This document shows, piece by piece, positions 1 through 9,229 of a stretch of 64,000 nt of DNA (position 1 is its first letter; each line of letters starts with the position of its first letter). The stretch comes from Sphingobium chungbukense (GTDB lineage: Bacteria > Pseudomonadota > Alphaproteobacteria > Sphingomonadales > Sphingomonadaceae). A model generated the notes under the pieces. That model had not been told where the DNA came from. It saw only the letters and a list, made by a program, of their open reading frames with translations, and did no database searches. The stretch is taken from positions 186,001 through 250,000 of the forward strand of contig NZ_LBIC01000004.1 of assembly GCF_001005725.1 (NCBI RefSeq). Direction: 5' to 3'. A program made the position numbers and the translations under genes.

Positions 1-584
1 TTTTCCAGCACGGCGGCGGGCACCGCGGCGACCATGTCGGTGTCGATATAGCCAGGCGCGATGGCATTGACGGTCACACCATATTTCGCGCCTTCCTGCG
101 CCAGCGCCTTGGTGAAACCATGGATGCCGGACTTGGCGGCGGCATAGTTCACCTGACCATATTGGCCGGCCTGGCCGTTGATCGAGCCGATGTTGACGAT
201 GCGGCCCCAACCCCGCTCACGCATCCCACCGAAGGTTGCCTTCGCCATGTTGAAGCAACCGCCCAGATTGATGCGCATCACCTCGTTCCAGTCGTCGAAG
301 CTCATCTTCGCGAGCACGCCGTCGCGGGTGATGCCCGCATTGTTGACGACGATGGAGATCGGCCCCAGCGCTTCTTCCACCTGCGCGCACCCGTCCAGAC
401 AGGCCTGGTGATCACCCACGTCCCATTTGAAGGAGCCTATGCCGGTCCGCTCGGTAAAGGCCTGCGCCTTTGCCTCATTGCCGGCATAATTTGCCGCGAC
501 CGTATAACCCATTTCCTTGAGCGCCAGGCTGATTGCCTCGCCGATACCACGCGTCCCGCCCGTGACGATTGCAACTTTGCTCAT
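1..584 (-). CDS. phaB: Acetoacetyl-CoA reductase / SDR-family 3-oxoacyl reductase (3' part outside window)
   Basis: Short-chain dehydrogenase that by family reduces acetoacetyl-CoA to (R)-3-hydroxybutyryl-CoA with NADPH for polyhydroxybutyrate synthesis. About 194 residues are visible. They show the N-terminal dinucleotide motif GGTRGIG (residues 9-15), the NNAG motif (81-84), a catalytic Ser near 134 and the YxxxK pair Y147/K151, followed by the NAIAPGYIDTDM segment typical of PhaB. The start at 584 is preceded by an AAGGAGA ribosome site at 591-597. The C-terminus is cut by the window edge. It lies 34 bp downstream of hemH on the same strand. A generic FabG is the alternative; the GSINGQAGQYGQVNY stretch favours PhaB. 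Confidence 0.88.
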   Translation of the reverse strand, partial: MSKVAIVTGGTRGIGEAISLALKEMGYTVAANYAGNEAKAQAFTERTGIGSFKWDVGDHQACLDGCAQVEEALGPISIVVNNAGITRDGVLAKMSFDDWNEVMRINLGGCFNMAKATFGGMRERGWGRIVNIGSINGQAGQYGQVNYAAAKSGIHGFTKALAQEGAKYGVTVNAIAPGYIDTDMVAAVPAAVLE

Positions 585-618
585 ATCGGCTCTCCTTAAA
601 AATAGTGACGGACGAAAC

Positions 619-1587
619 TCACCTCTCCAACCAGCCGGCCAGTTCGCGACGGGCCAGATTCTCATACAGGTTCATAGCGTCCCGTGACGCGTTCAAACAA
701 CTCAAATGGACAAATTTATGACCACCGGCGGCGATAAAGTCCGCTTTGGCTCGAATAGCGATTTCCTCTACGGTCTCCAGGCAATCCGCGGCAAATCCGG
801 GCGTCAGCACCGCGACCTTTCCGACGCCTTGGCCGGGAAGTTTCCTCAGACTGTCATCCGTCGCCGGTCCCAGCCATTTCGCCCGGCCGAAACGCGACTG
901 GAACGTCACCCGTACTTCGCAGCCCAGCGCCTCCCCCAGCAATCGCGCCGTTTCCACGCACTGGTCGCGATAGGGATCGCCCAGCAGCCGCGTCCGCTCC
1001 GGCATGCCGTGGAAACTGGCGATCAACAGGTCGGGCGCGAAGTCGAGCGCGGCCAACTGAGTCAGTGTGGAGGCGCGCAACGCCTCGATATAGGCTGGGT
1101 CCGCATAATAGGGCGTAAGGGTACGAATGGCAGGCTGCGCGCGCATCTTGCGTAGGGCTTCATAAGCCGCATCCAGCGCCGTCGCGGTCGTCGCGCCGCA
1201 ATATTGCGGATAAAGCGGCGCCAGCAGGATACGGTCGCATCCCGCGGCGACCATGGCCTCCAGTCGCGAGGCGATGGAGGGATTGCCATAGCGCATCGCC
1301 CAATCCACGACCAGTTCGGGCAAACCCTGCTGGAGCGCCGAAGAGATGGCACGGGTATAGACCGCGAGCGGAGAGCCATGCTCCATCCACACCTGTCGAT
1401 AGGCATGGGCCGACTTGCGCGGCCGGGTCATCAGGATCGGACCACGCAATATCGGCTGCCAGAGCCATTGCGGTAATTCGACCACGCGGGGGTCGGAAAG
1501 AAATTCCTTCAGATACCGTCGCACGGACGCTGTGTCGGGCGCGCCGGGTGTACCAAGATTGATGAGGAGGATGCCGATCTTGCCCAT
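619..1587 (-). CDS. hemH: Ferrochelatase
   Basis: Inserts Fe2+ into protoporphyrin IX, the last step of protoheme synthesis. The 322-residue protein has the usual length. It begins with GKIGILLINLGTPGAP, has the conserved SFHGMPE motif with the metal-binding His at 193, and ends its core with TPGFAADCLETVEEI (Glu271 and the Glu274/275 pair). The ATG at 1587 shares one base with the TAA of the upstream oxidoreductase gene (TAATG), so the two are probably translationally coupled. A longer in-frame extension upstream would run antisense-like through the neighbour and is rejected. phaB follows on the same strand. Confidence 0.96.
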   Translation of the reverse strand: MGKIGILLINLGTPGAPDTASVRRYLKEFLSDPRVVELPQWLWQPILRGPILMTRPRKSAHAYRQVWMEHGSPLAVYTRAISSALQQGLPELVVDWAMRYGNPSIASRLEAMVAAGCDRILLAPLYPQYCGATTATALDAAYEALRKMRAQPAIRTLTPYYADPAYIEALRASTLTQLAALDFAPDLLIASFHGMPERTRLLGDPYRDQCVETARLLGEALGCEVRVTFQSRFGRAKWLGPATDDSLRKLPGQGVGKVAVLTPGFAADCLETVEEIAIRAKADFIAAGGHKFVHLSCLNASRDAMNLYENLARRELAGWLER

Positions 1588-3857
1588 TATCCCTCCATCA
1601 GCAGCGGCAAGTTGCGGAAACGACGCCCGGCCGTGGTGAACAGCGCGTTGGCGATGGCAGGTGCGACCAGGGGCGCGGCCACGTCGGTCAGACCCGTGGG
1701 CGGCGCGGTACTGCGGATCAACTCGACCGTGATCTCGCCGATGTCGCCCAGCCGGGGCAGCCCCATGCGGCCCAATATCGCGCGGGTCGGCATGCCCTTG
1801 GCATAGGGTATGGCTGCCCCCATGGCGAGCGCCAGCCCATGGACAAGCCCGCTTTCGATCTGTTGCCGGGCGATGTCGGGATTGACCTGTTCCCCGCCAT
1901 CGACGGCGGCGATGATCCGGCCGACCTGTAGCTTGCCCTCGGAAATCCCCGCCTCCGCCATGACGGCAATATAGGCACCGTTGATCCTGTGCGCGGCAAG
2001 TCCCTGCCCGCTCCCGGCGATCCCGCCCTGCCAGCCGCCCATGGCGCCCACGGTCGCCAGGCAATGCGCCAGACGCGGATTGCCGCCCAGCATCTGGATG
2101 CGGAAGGACATCGCCTCGATCTGCGCCTGATGCGCCATTTCGTCGATGAAACTCTCCGTGAAGAAGGCGCCGTGCAGATGCGCATTGGCTCGCGCGAAAC
2201 CCAGCGGCAGGCCGATCTCGGCGGGGAAATGCTCCACTGCCCAATTGGGCACGGCATAGGGCAGTTCCATGCCTGCCACCGCCAGCCGGCTCGAAACGCC
2301 GGCCGTGTCCGCAATCGCCTCGTGCGGCAGTCTGTGATGGGCGATACGCGCCCAGGTCTGCGCCATTGCGCAGGGCGCAGCGACCTTGGCAGACCAGATT
2401 TCGATCGCGCCGTTGCGGCCGAGCTTGCCCGCCATGCGCGCATGGGCTGGCGCGCTGGGCCGGTCCTGGATCACATCCTCCAGCCGCGACCAGAGCAGTT
2501 GCACCGGCCGCCCCATTTCGCGGGACAGCAGCGCCGCCTGCACGCCCGGCTCGAAATCCATCCGACGCCCATGACCGCCACCGGCATGCAGCGGATAGAG
2601 CGTCACCGCCCCCACGGACAACCCCAACGCTTTCGCAATGGCGGCACGCGCCAGGCCGGGCGCCTGGCTCGCCATCCAGACTTCCGCACCTTCATCGCCG
2701 ATCCGCGCCGTCGCACACATCGGCTCCAGCCCCAGATGCAGCCCCGGCCGCACCTTATATTCGCTGGCAAGGATCGCCGCGCCCTGAGCCAACGGCTGGA
2801 CATCGCCCTGCGCATAGAGCCGCTCGCCGGAGGATGCGGCAAAGGCCTGCTCCAGCGCCGCTTCCATGCCCCCGCTGTCGACGGGCGTACCGGCAAGCTC
2901 GAACACCGGATCGGCCAGGTCCAGCGCCTTGTTCGCCGCCCACCAGTTGTTGGCGACCGCCGCCACCCAGCGTTCCTGCCGGATGAGCTTGAGGAATCCG
3001 GTGACGGATTTCGCCGCGCCCTCATTGACGCTTTTCAGGACGGCATCGCCGATCGGTCCCTGCCGGATCGAGGCAAAGACCATGTCCGGCAGGCGGATGT
3101 CGGCAGCGAAATTATGGCTGCCATCGATCTTGGAAGGCGTATCGAGCCGCGGCAGTTCCTGCCCGGCCAGCCTGTCCGCATCCGTCTGACGGAAGGGCAA
3201 TATGTCGGGCAGGTCATAAGTGGCAGCATCCTCCACCACCTCCCCGATCTTCAGCCTGCGCTGGCCGCCGTCGGAGATGATGCCGTTCTGGATATCGCAA
3301 CTTTCCCACGCCACGTCCCAGCGCGCCGCCGCCGCCTTGCACAGCAGCACGCGCGCCGCCGCGCCCGCCTCACGATAGGCCTGGTGGAACATCGGCAGGG
3401 AAGTGCCCGCCCCCGTCAGCATCAGCGCGCGGCGGGTCGCATATTGGTCGATCGTCCAGTCGCCCGCCGCCCCGGCAAGGCGGCTCCAGTCATTGGCCAG
3501 CCATTCGCGCGCCAACAATGTGTTGGCATAGAGCGGGCTGACCGGCGCGCTCTGCACGCCGACCGTACGCCAGTCGGCGCCTAGTTCATCCGCCAATATC
3601 TGCGGCAAGATGGTGCTGATCCCCTGCCCCATCTCCGTTTGCGGCACGATGACGATGACCTGCCCGGCCCGGTCGATCTTGAGGAAGGCGTTGAAGGCGG
3701 TCTCGCCCGGCGCGGTATTGAGATTCGGGCGATAGGCCCTTGGCCACACCGCCCACGCCAGCAGCAACCCCGCGCTCGCGCCCCCGCCGATCAGCAGCGT
3801 GCGCCGGTTCAAACCTCTTGTCTTCTGCTGACCCAGCTTCCGCGGTGCGCGCCCCAT
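1587..3857 (-). CDS. Molybdopterin-binding oxidoreductase subunit (isoquinoline 1-oxidoreductase beta / IorB-like), exported
   Basis: Member of the xanthine dehydrogenase/aldehyde oxidase large-subunit family of the IorB type, 756 residues. Near the N-terminus an Arg-Arg pair (NRRTLLIGGG) precedes a hydrophobic stretch, which suggests Tat export of a folded cofactor protein. The QTEMGQGISTILPQILADELG segment is the conserved molybdopterin-contact region after the signal, and GGGHGRRMDFEPGVQAALLS is a second conserved block. Such enzymes normally act with a small 2Fe-2S subunit (IorA) and cytochrome c domains; none is encoded beside it. The substrate cannot be inferred from the sequence. It overlaps the hemH start by one base and follows the CoA-binding gene by about 40 bp. 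Confidence 0.88.
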   Translation of the reverse strand: MGRAPRKLGQQKTRGLNRRTLLIGGGASAGLLLAWAVWPRAYRPNLNTAPGETAFNAFLKIDRAGQVIVIVPQTEMGQGISTILPQILADELGADWRTVGVQSAPVSPLYANTLLAREWLANDWSRLAGAAGDWTIDQYATRRALMLTGAGTSLPMFHQAYREAGAAARVLLCKAAAARWDVAWESCDIQNGIISDGGQRRLKIGEVVEDAATYDLPDILPFRQTDADRLAGQELPRLDTPSKIDGSHNFAADIRLPDMVFASIRQGPIGDAVLKSVNEGAAKSVTGFLKLIRQERWVAAVANNWWAANKALDLADPVFELAGTPVDSGGMEAALEQAFAASSGERLYAQGDVQPLAQGAAILASEYKVRPGLHLGLEPMCATARIGDEGAEVWMASQAPGLARAAIAKALGLSVGAVTLYPLHAGGGHGRRMDFEPGVQAALLSREMGRPVQLLWSRLEDVIQDRPSAPAHARMAGKLGRNGAIEIWSAKVAAPCAMAQTWARIAHHRLPHEAIADTAGVSSRLAVAGMELPYAVPNWAVEHFPAEIGLPLGFARANAHLHGAFFTESFIDEMAHQAQIEAMSFRIQMLGGNPRLAHCLATVGAMGGWQGGIAGSGQGLAAHRINGAYIAVMAEAGISEGKLQVGRIIAAVDGGEQVNPDIARQQIESGLVHGLALAMGAAIPYAKGMPTRAILGRMGLPRLGDIGEITVELIRSTAPPTGLTDVAAPLVAPAIANALFTTAGRRFRNLPLLMEG

Positions 3858-3896
3858 AGCCCCGCTGATAAAGAGGCTTGGGACGACTGGAAAGCC

Positions 3897-4331
3897 TTAT
3901 TGCGCGTCAATCGGCGCAAGTTGGAGGCGACGTATCTCGATCGCCGGACAACGGTCCATCACGACCTTGAGCCCCGCGGCCTCGGCGCGGGCGGCGGCGG
4001 CTTCGTTCACCACGGCCAGTTGCATCCAGACCGCCTTGGCACCGGCGGCAATGGCATCGTCCACCGCCTCGCCCGCCGCCTCGCTGCGGCGGAAGATGTC
4101 GACCATGTCGATCGGCACGCCGATGTCGGACAAGCGCGCCCAAACGAATTCGCCATGCACATGCTCGCCCGCGATCTGCGGATTGACGGGCAACACGCGA
4201 TAGCCATGGTCCTGCAAGGTCTTCATCACGCCATAGCTCGGCCGGTCGGGCCGGTCGGAAATCCCGACCAGCGCGATGGTGCGGGTTTCATTCAGCAGAT
4301 CGGCAATGTCCTGTGCGTCGGTCAACGGCAT
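3897..4331 (-). CDS. CoA-binding domain protein (YccU-like)
   Basis: A 144-residue protein made of a single Rossmann-like CoA_binding domain, the fold found at the N-terminus of succinyl-CoA ligase alpha. The TRTIALVGISDRPDRPSYGV segment (about residues 17-36) and VLPVNPQ (45-51) are typical. Its biochemical role is unknown in general; the family binds CoA or a nucleotide. The start at 4331 is chosen because GGAGGGTG lies just upstream on the minus strand; the longer open frame to 4616 runs into the next gene and lacks support. It sits between mrp and the molybdopterin subunit, all on the minus strand. Confidence 0.9.
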   Translation of the reverse strand: MPLTDAQDIADLLNETRTIALVGISDRPDRPSYGVMKTLQDHGYRVLPVNPQIAGEHVHGEFVWARLSDIGVPIDMVDIFRRSEAAGEAVDDAIAAGAKAVWMQLAVVNEAAAARAEAAGLKVVMDRCPAIEIRRLQLAPIDAQ

Positions 4332-4396
4332 GATATCACCCTCCAATGGCCTTTCGACATGGGAAGGACGCGGGAGGGACGCAAGCCGTTCCCCCT

Positions 4397-5368
4397 TCAA
4401 AACTTTGCTTGAGGCCGCAGCCACGCCGCTACCTTTTCCGCGATCGCGCGGAAGGCGGCGCCATGCACATCGTCGCCCGCCGCGGGAGGATCGCCCGCGT
4501 CGGACCGGCGACGAATGTCGATCGCCAGCGGAATCCGGCCGAGGAAGGGCATGCCCATCTCGCCCGCCGCCGCCTCCGCGCCGCCCTGCCCGAAGGGGTC
4601 CGACACCTCTCCGCAATGCGGGCAGGCATAGCCCGCCATATTCTCGACCAGACCGATCATCGGCACCTGCGTCTGCTCGAACAGGCTGACCGCGCGGGTC
4701 GCGTCGATCAGCGCCAGGTCCTGTGGCGTGGAGACGATGACGGCTCCGGCAGGCTTGTGCTTCTGCACCATCGAAAGCTGCACGTCGCCCGTGCCCGGCG
4801 GCATGTCGACGATCAACACTTCCACTTCCCCCCAGTCCGCCTCGATCAGCTGGGCCAGCGCATTGCCCGCCATCGGCCCGCGCCAGGCCAGCGCCTTGCC
4901 CGGCTCGACCAGATGGCCCATCGACAGCATCGGAATGCCGAGCGGGCTTAGCACCGGGATAAGCTGCTTGTCCTTCGCCTGCGGCTTCCTGTCCTCGCTG
5001 GCCATCAGTCGCGCCTGAGACGGGCCGTAAATATCGGCATCGACCAACCCGACCCGGATACCCAGCCGTTGCAGCGCGACCGCCAGATTGGCCGAAAGCG
5101 TCGATTTGCCGACGCCCCCTTTGCCCGAAGCGACAGCGATGATCTTCATCGGTTTGCGCTCCGCCGTCATCGCGATACGCACGTCGCTGACGTCCGGCAG
5201 GTTGAGTGCGCCCTCGCGGATCGCCGCGGCGACGGCATCGCGCTGGTCCAGCGACAGGCCGGCCACATCCAGCACCAGCGACATCACGCCGTCCTTGACC
5301 CGCGGCGCGCTGGCGCGGCCGTCGGTCAGTATTTTCAGGCGGGCGGCAAAATCTTCAAGCTCGGTCAT
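4397..5368 (-). CDS. apbC: Mrp/ApbC/NBP35-family iron-sulfur cluster carrier ATPase
   Basis: P-loop ATPase that carries or assembles Fe-S clusters for apoproteins in the cytosol. The 323 residues consist of an N-terminal DUF59/FeS-assembly P domain (about 1-70), a deviant Walker A motif [10 protein letters not shown] (81-90), a [11 protein letters not shown]alker B region, and a C-terminal CPHC pair (around 250) for cluster binding. Length and order match family members. The gene is divergent from hflK, with a shared intergenic region of 136 bp. Confidence 0.95.
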   Translation of the reverse strand: MTELEDFAARLKILTDGRASAPRVKDGVMSLVLDVAGLSLDQRDAVAAAIREGALNLPDVSDVRIAMTAERKPMKIIAVASGKGGVGKSTLSANLAVALQRLGIRVGLVDADIYGPSQARLMASEDRKPQAKDKQLIPVLSPLGIPMLSMGHLVEPGKALAWRGPMAGNALAQLIEADWGEVEVLIVDMPPGTGDVQLSMVQKHKPAGAVIVSTPQDLALIDATRAVSLFEQTQVPMIGLVENMAGYACPHCGEVSDPFGQGGAEAAAGEMGMPFLGRIPLAIDIRRRSDAGDPPAAGDDVHGAAFRAIAEKVAAWLRPQAKF

Positions 5369-5504
5369 GGGAGCGCCATCTAATGGCTTTCGACCTCCGG
5401 TTAAACCGGCCGGCCCCCTTTTTTATCCCCCGCGACATCATTCGAAACAATAATCGTTGCGAAGGGCACTGTTTTTCGTGGGAAAGCCTTCCTATAGAGG
5501 AGCG

Positions 5505-6638
5505 ATGAACAGAATTTTCGGGTGGATGCCGCGCATTGCGAGCGCCATGGCCCAGGGTCCCTGGGGCGGTAAAAACGACGGGCCGGACGGCAACGACGGC
5601 CAAGGCAAGGGCGGCGATGGCGGGCGCGAGGGCGGCCCGCGCAATCCCTGGACCCAACCGGGGCGCCCCTCCGGTCCCAAAGGCCCCTCCGCGATCGAGG
5701 AACTGCTCCGCCGCGGCAAGGAAAGCTTCGGCCAGGGCGGCGGTGGCGGCTTCGGCAACCTGCCGCCTCGTCCTTCGGGCAAGGCGCTGTGGCCTGCCGC
5801 CATCGGCATATTGGTGGTGCTCTGGCTGGTCCTGACCTGCTTCCACCGCGTCGGTCCGCAGGAACGCGGCGTCGTCACCCTGCTCGGCAAATATAGCCGC
5901 ACCCTCTCGCCGGGCATCAGCCTGACCTTGCCCGCGCCGTTCGAGAATGTGACGACCGTTGACGTAGAGGAAATCCGCACGATCGACATCGGATCGACCC
6001 GCGCGGAAAGCGAGAATCTGGTACTGACCGGCGACCAGAACATCATCGACCTTGCCTATTCGGTGCGCTGGAACATCCGCAGCCCCGAACTTTATTTGTT
6101 CCAGTTGTCCGATCCTGACGCATCGGTCCGCGAAGTCGCGGAAAGCGCGATGCGTTCGGTCGTCGCCAGCGTCAGCCTGGAGGATGCGCTGGGCGCGGGC
6201 CGGACCGAGATCGAGCAGCAGGTCGAGCAGCGGATGCAGGAAATCCTCGACGGCTATAAATCCGGCATCCGCGTGCAGGGCGTCGCGATCAAGCAGGCCG
6301 ACCCGCCGACAGCGGTCAACGACGCGTTCAAGGCCGTGTCCGCCGCGCAGCAGACTGCCCAGACCTATCTCAATGAAGCCCGCGCCGCCGCGCAACAGGT
6401 GACGGCCAAGGCGCAGGGCGAGGCCGCCGCCTTCGACAAGGTCTATGAGCAGTATAAGCTCGCGCCCGACGTGACCCGCCGCCGCATGTATTATGAAACC
6501 ATGGAGGGCGTCCTGGCGAACGTCGACAAGACCATCGTCGAAAGCGGCAATGTGACGCCGTTCCTGCCGCTGCCCGAACTCAAGCGCCGGGCGCAGGCCA
6601 ACACGGCCCAGGGCACCACGACCGAGGGAGGCCAGTGA
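5505..6638 (+). CDS. hflK: FtsH protease activity modulator HflK
   Basis: SPFH/band-7 membrane protein that with HflC forms the periplasmic cage around FtsH and controls membrane-protein degradation. The 377-residue product has a Gly/Pro/Lys-rich cytoplasmic N-terminus (about 20-75), one transmembrane helix (about 90-112, ALWPAAIGILVVLWLVL) and a band-7 domain starting at FHRVGPQERGVVTLLGKY. The ATG at 5505 is preceded by AGAGGAG at 5496-5502; the open frame extends 16 codons further up but without a site. Its TGA overlaps the hflC ATG by one base (TGATG), indicating translational coupling. Confidence 0.96.
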   Translation: MNRIFGWMPRIASAMAQGPWGGKNDGPDGNDGQGKGGDGGREGGPRNPWTQPGRPSGPKGPSAIEELLRRGKESFGQGGGGGFGNLPPRPSGKALWPAAIGILVVLWLVLTCFHRVGPQERGVVTLLGKYSRTLSPGISLTLPAPFENVTTVDVEEIRTIDIGSTRAESENLVLTGDQNIIDLAYSVRWNIRSPELYLFQLSDPDASVREVAESAMRSVVASVSLEDALGAGRTEIEQQVEQRMQEILDGYKSGIRVQGVAIKQADPPTAVNDAFKAVSAAQQTAQTYLNEARAAAQQVTAKAQGEAAAFDKVYEQYKLAPDVTRRRMYYETMEGVLANVDKTIVESGNVTPFLPLPELKRRAQANTAQGTTTEGGQ

Positions 6639-7483
6639 TGCAGGGCCTGGTCCGCCATCCCGTCGCGCTCGCGCTGCTCGCCATCGCCGCGCTGCTGCTG
6701 ATCGGCAGCACCATCGCGATCGTGCCCGAAACCAAGCAGGGCGTGATCGTGCGCTTCGGCGATCCCAAGAAGATCATCAACCGATACCGGCCGAACGAGG
6801 ATTTCGGGAAGACCGGCGCAGGCATCATCCTTCGCTGGCCGTTCATCGACCAGGTCGTCTGGATCGACAAGCGCGTCCTGTCCGTGGAAATGGAACGCCA
6901 GCAGGTGCTCTCCACCGACCAGTTGCGCTTGCAGGTCGATGCCTTCGCCCGGTACCGCATCGTCGATCCGCTGCGCATGTATATCGCGGCGGGCAGCGAA
7001 GACCGCGTATCCGATGCGCTGAGACCCATTCTCGGCTCCGCGCTGCGCAACGAATTGGGCAAGCGGCCGTTCGCAGCACTGCTTTCGCCGGAGCGCGGCC
7101 AGGTGATGGACAATATTGAAGCCGGCCTGAACCGGGTTGCCCGCCAATATGGCGCCCAGATCGTCGATGTGCGCATCAAGCGCGCAGACCTGCCCGATGG
7201 CGCGCCGCTGGAAAGCGCCTTCACCCGCATGCGCACCGCACGCGAGCAGGAGGCGCTGACGATCCGGGCCCAGGGCGCGAAGCAGGCGCAGATCATCCGC
7301 GCGGAAGCCGATGCCAATGCCGCCCGCATCTATTCGGACAGCTTCGGCAAGGATGCGCAATTCTACGATTTCTATCGCGCCATGCAGGCTTATCGTTATA
7401 CCTTCTCCCCGGACAAGCAGGGGTCGACCGCCATGGTCCTCTCCCGCGACAATGATTTCCTGAAACAGTTTCAGGGGCGTTGA
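6638..7483 (+). CDS. hflC: FtsH protease activity modulator HflC
   Basis: Partner of HflK in the FtsH-regulating membrane complex. The protein has 281 residues: a single N-terminal signal-anchor helix (about 8-28, ALALLAIAALLLIGSTIAIV), a band-7 domain (TKQGVIVRFGDPKKI onward), a long charged coiled-coil-like region (ARTMRTAREQEALTI and following) and a short C-terminus ending LSRDNDFLKQFQGR. The ATG at 6638 is used rather than the GTG one codon earlier because it overlaps the hflK stop. The degP-type gene begins about 110 bp later. Confidence 0.96.
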   Translation: MQGLVRHPVALALLAIAALLLIGSTIAIVPETKQGVIVRFGDPKKIINRYRPNEDFGKTGAGIILRWPFIDQVVWIDKRVLSVEMERQQVLSTDQLRLQVDAFARYRIVDPLRMYIAAGSEDRVSDALRPILGSALRNELGKRPFAALLSPERGQVMDNIEAGLNRVARQYGAQIVDVRIKRADLPDGAPLESAFTRMRTAREQEALTIRAQGAKQAQIIRAEADANAARIYSDSFGKDAQFYDFYRAMQAYRYTFSPDKQGSTAMVLSRDNDFLKQFQGR

Positions 7484-7492
7484 TTTCATTAC

Positions 7493-7518
7493 GGAACCAG
7501 CGCCATTCAATGACGGTT
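7493..7518 (+). promoter_or_regulatory. EcfG-like (general stress response) promoter candidate for the DegP-type protease gene
   Basis: GGAAC at 7493-7497 is followed after 16 bp by CGGTT at 7514-7518. Alphaproteobacterial EcfG promoters have the form GGAAC-N16/17-CGTT, so the -35 half is perfect and the -10 half has one extra G. The site lies just after hflC and 75 bp before the GTG start proposed for the protease, which fits a stress-induced periplasmic protease. This is pattern recognition only; no transcription start is known. Confidence 0.4.
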
Positions 7519-7593
7519 AAGGCAAGGCGGCGCATCCCGCTCATCGCAAAGTCCCGCCCTTCCTTCGCCAAGTTCATGAGAGGACCGTCACGA

Positions 7594-9111
7594 GTGCGTT
7601 ACGCTTATGCCATTACCGGTGCCCTGCTGCTCGGCGGCACGGCCATCGCCGTCACGACCAGTTCCCATGTCGGCGCGCAAGTCGCGCAAAATGAAGGCAT
7701 GCAGGCAGCGGCTCCCGCCGGCGCGCCCGCCAGTCTGGCCGATATGGTCGAAAAGCTGCAACCCGCCGTGGTCAACATCTCGACCAGACAGCGGGTGCAG
7801 GTCCAGAATCCCTTTGCCGGCACCCCATTTGGCGACCTGTTCGGCCAGGGCCAGGCACCGGGCGGCAAGCCCCAAACCCGGCAAGCCCAGTCACTGGGGT
7901 CCGGCTTCATCATTTCGGCCGACGGCTATATCGTCACCAACAACCATGTGGTGTCGGCGGGCGCGGAAGGCGCGTCGGTGGATTCGATCACGGTCACGCT
8001 GACCAACCGCGAGGAATATCCGGCCAAGCTGATCGGCCGCGATCCGGCGACCGACATCGCCGTGCTGAAGATCGAGCCGAAAAAGGCCCTGCCCTTCGTG
8101 AAGTTCGGTGACAGCACCAAGGCGCGCGTGGGCGACTGGGTGATCGCCATCGGCAACCCCTTCGCCCTGTCGGGCACGGTGACGGCGGGCATCATCTCCG
8201 CCGTGCATCGCGGCACCGGCGGCACCTATGACAAGTTCATCCAGACCGACGCGTCGATCAACCAGGGCAACTCCGGCGGCCCGATGTTCGACATGCGCGG
8301 CAATGTGATCGGCATCAACAGCCAGATCCTCTCGCCCTCGGGCGGCAATGTCGGCATCGGCTTCGCCATCCCGTCGGAACAGGCCGCGCCGATCGTCGAC
8401 ACGCTGCGCAAGGGCCAGGCGGTCAAGCGCGGCTATCTGGGCATCCAGATCAGCCCGCTGGGCGAGGATCTGGCCGATTCGCTTGGCCTTGCCAAGAATC
8501 GCGGCGAGTTCGTGCAGGGCGTGGAACCCGGCAAGGGCGCCGACAAGGCCGGGATCAAGGCGGGCGACGTGATCGTCAGCGTGGCCGGCCAGGAAGTGAC
8601 GCCGGATCAGAACCTCTCGTCCATCGTCGCCAACCAGCCCATCGGATCGCGCGTGCCGATCGTGCTGCTGCGCAACGGCCAGCGCCAGACCGTGACCGCC
8701 GTGGTTGGCGAGCGCCCGTCCGAGGATGAGTTGAACGCCTTCGCCCAGCAACAGGACGATGATTTCAACCAGCAACAGGACGACCAGTCCGGCAGCGGCC
8801 AGGCGACGCAGCAATCGCTCGGCATTTCCGCCATCCCGTTGACCTCGACCATCATCCGCCAGCTCGGCATCGCGGCCGACACGCGCGGCATCGTGATCAC
8901 CGCGGTGGACAGCTCGACCGATGCGGGCGCCAAGGGGCTGCGTCGCGGCGATGTGATCATCACCGCCAACAACCGGCCGGTCGCCACCCAGGCGGAACTT
9001 GACGCGCAGGTGAAGGCGGTGTCGGCCCAGGGCCGCAGCGCGATCCTCCTGCAAGTCCTGCGTCGCGGCCAGCCTGCGGTGTTCCTGCCGGTGCGGCTGC
9101 GCGATAAATAA
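7594..9111 (+). CDS. degP: Do/DegP-family periplasmic serine endoprotease with two PDZ domains
   Basis: Periplasmic trypsin-like protease/chaperone that handles misfolded envelope proteins. With the GTG start at 7594 (preceded by GAGAGGA) the product has 505 residues and starts with a clean signal peptide (RYAYAITGALLLGGTAIAV). The catalytic triad is H118 (TNNHVVS), D154 (TDIAVLK) and S227 (GNSGGP). Two PDZ domains follow (about 290-385 and 410-500), the second after a Gln/Asp-rich linker (QQQDDDFNQQQDDQ). The open frame continues upstream to 7510, but that extension is highly basic and has no clear ribosome site. It follows hflKC, so the three form an envelope quality-control group. Confidence 0.93.
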   Translation: MRYAYAITGALLLGGTAIAVTTSSHVGAQVAQNEGMQAAAPAGAPASLADMVEKLQPAVVNISTRQRVQVQNPFAGTPFGDLFGQGQAPGGKPQTRQAQSLGSGFIISADGYIVTNNHVVSAGAEGASVDSITVTLTNREEYPAKLIGRDPATDIAVLKIEPKKALPFVKFGDSTKARVGDWVIAIGNPFALSGTVTAGIISAVHRGTGGTYDKFIQTDASINQGNSGGPMFDMRGNVIGINSQILSPSGGNVGIGFAIPSEQAAPIVDTLRKGQAVKRGYLGIQISPLGEDLADSLGLAKNRGEFVQGVEPGKGADKAGIKAGDVIVSVAGQEVTPDQNLSSIVANQPIGSRVPIVLLRNGQRQTVTAVVGERPSEDELNAFAQQQDDDFNQQQDDQSGSGQATQQSLGISAIPLTSTIIRQLGIAADTRGIVITAVDSSTDAGAKGLRRGDVIITANNRPVATQAELDAQVKAVSAQGRSAILLQVLRRGQPAVFLPVRLRDK

Positions 9112-9112
9112 A

Positions 9113-9129
9113 CCGCTGATAATCAGCGG
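9113..9129. terminator. Perfect inverted repeat just after the protease stop codon
   Basis: CCGCTGAT and ATCAGCGG (8-bp arms, one-base centre) begin two bases after the stop codon. There is no T tract behind it, so it may be a weak or factor-dependent terminator, or a 3'-end stabilising hairpin. Confidence 0.4.
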
Positions 9130-9229
9130 ATCGTTACGGGCCGCGCTTGCCGGGAACCCTGTCTCCCCTCTACACTGAGGCGACAGACTCCGGCGGGCGT
9201 GGCCCGAAGCTTTTGGGGAGCATGACGGA

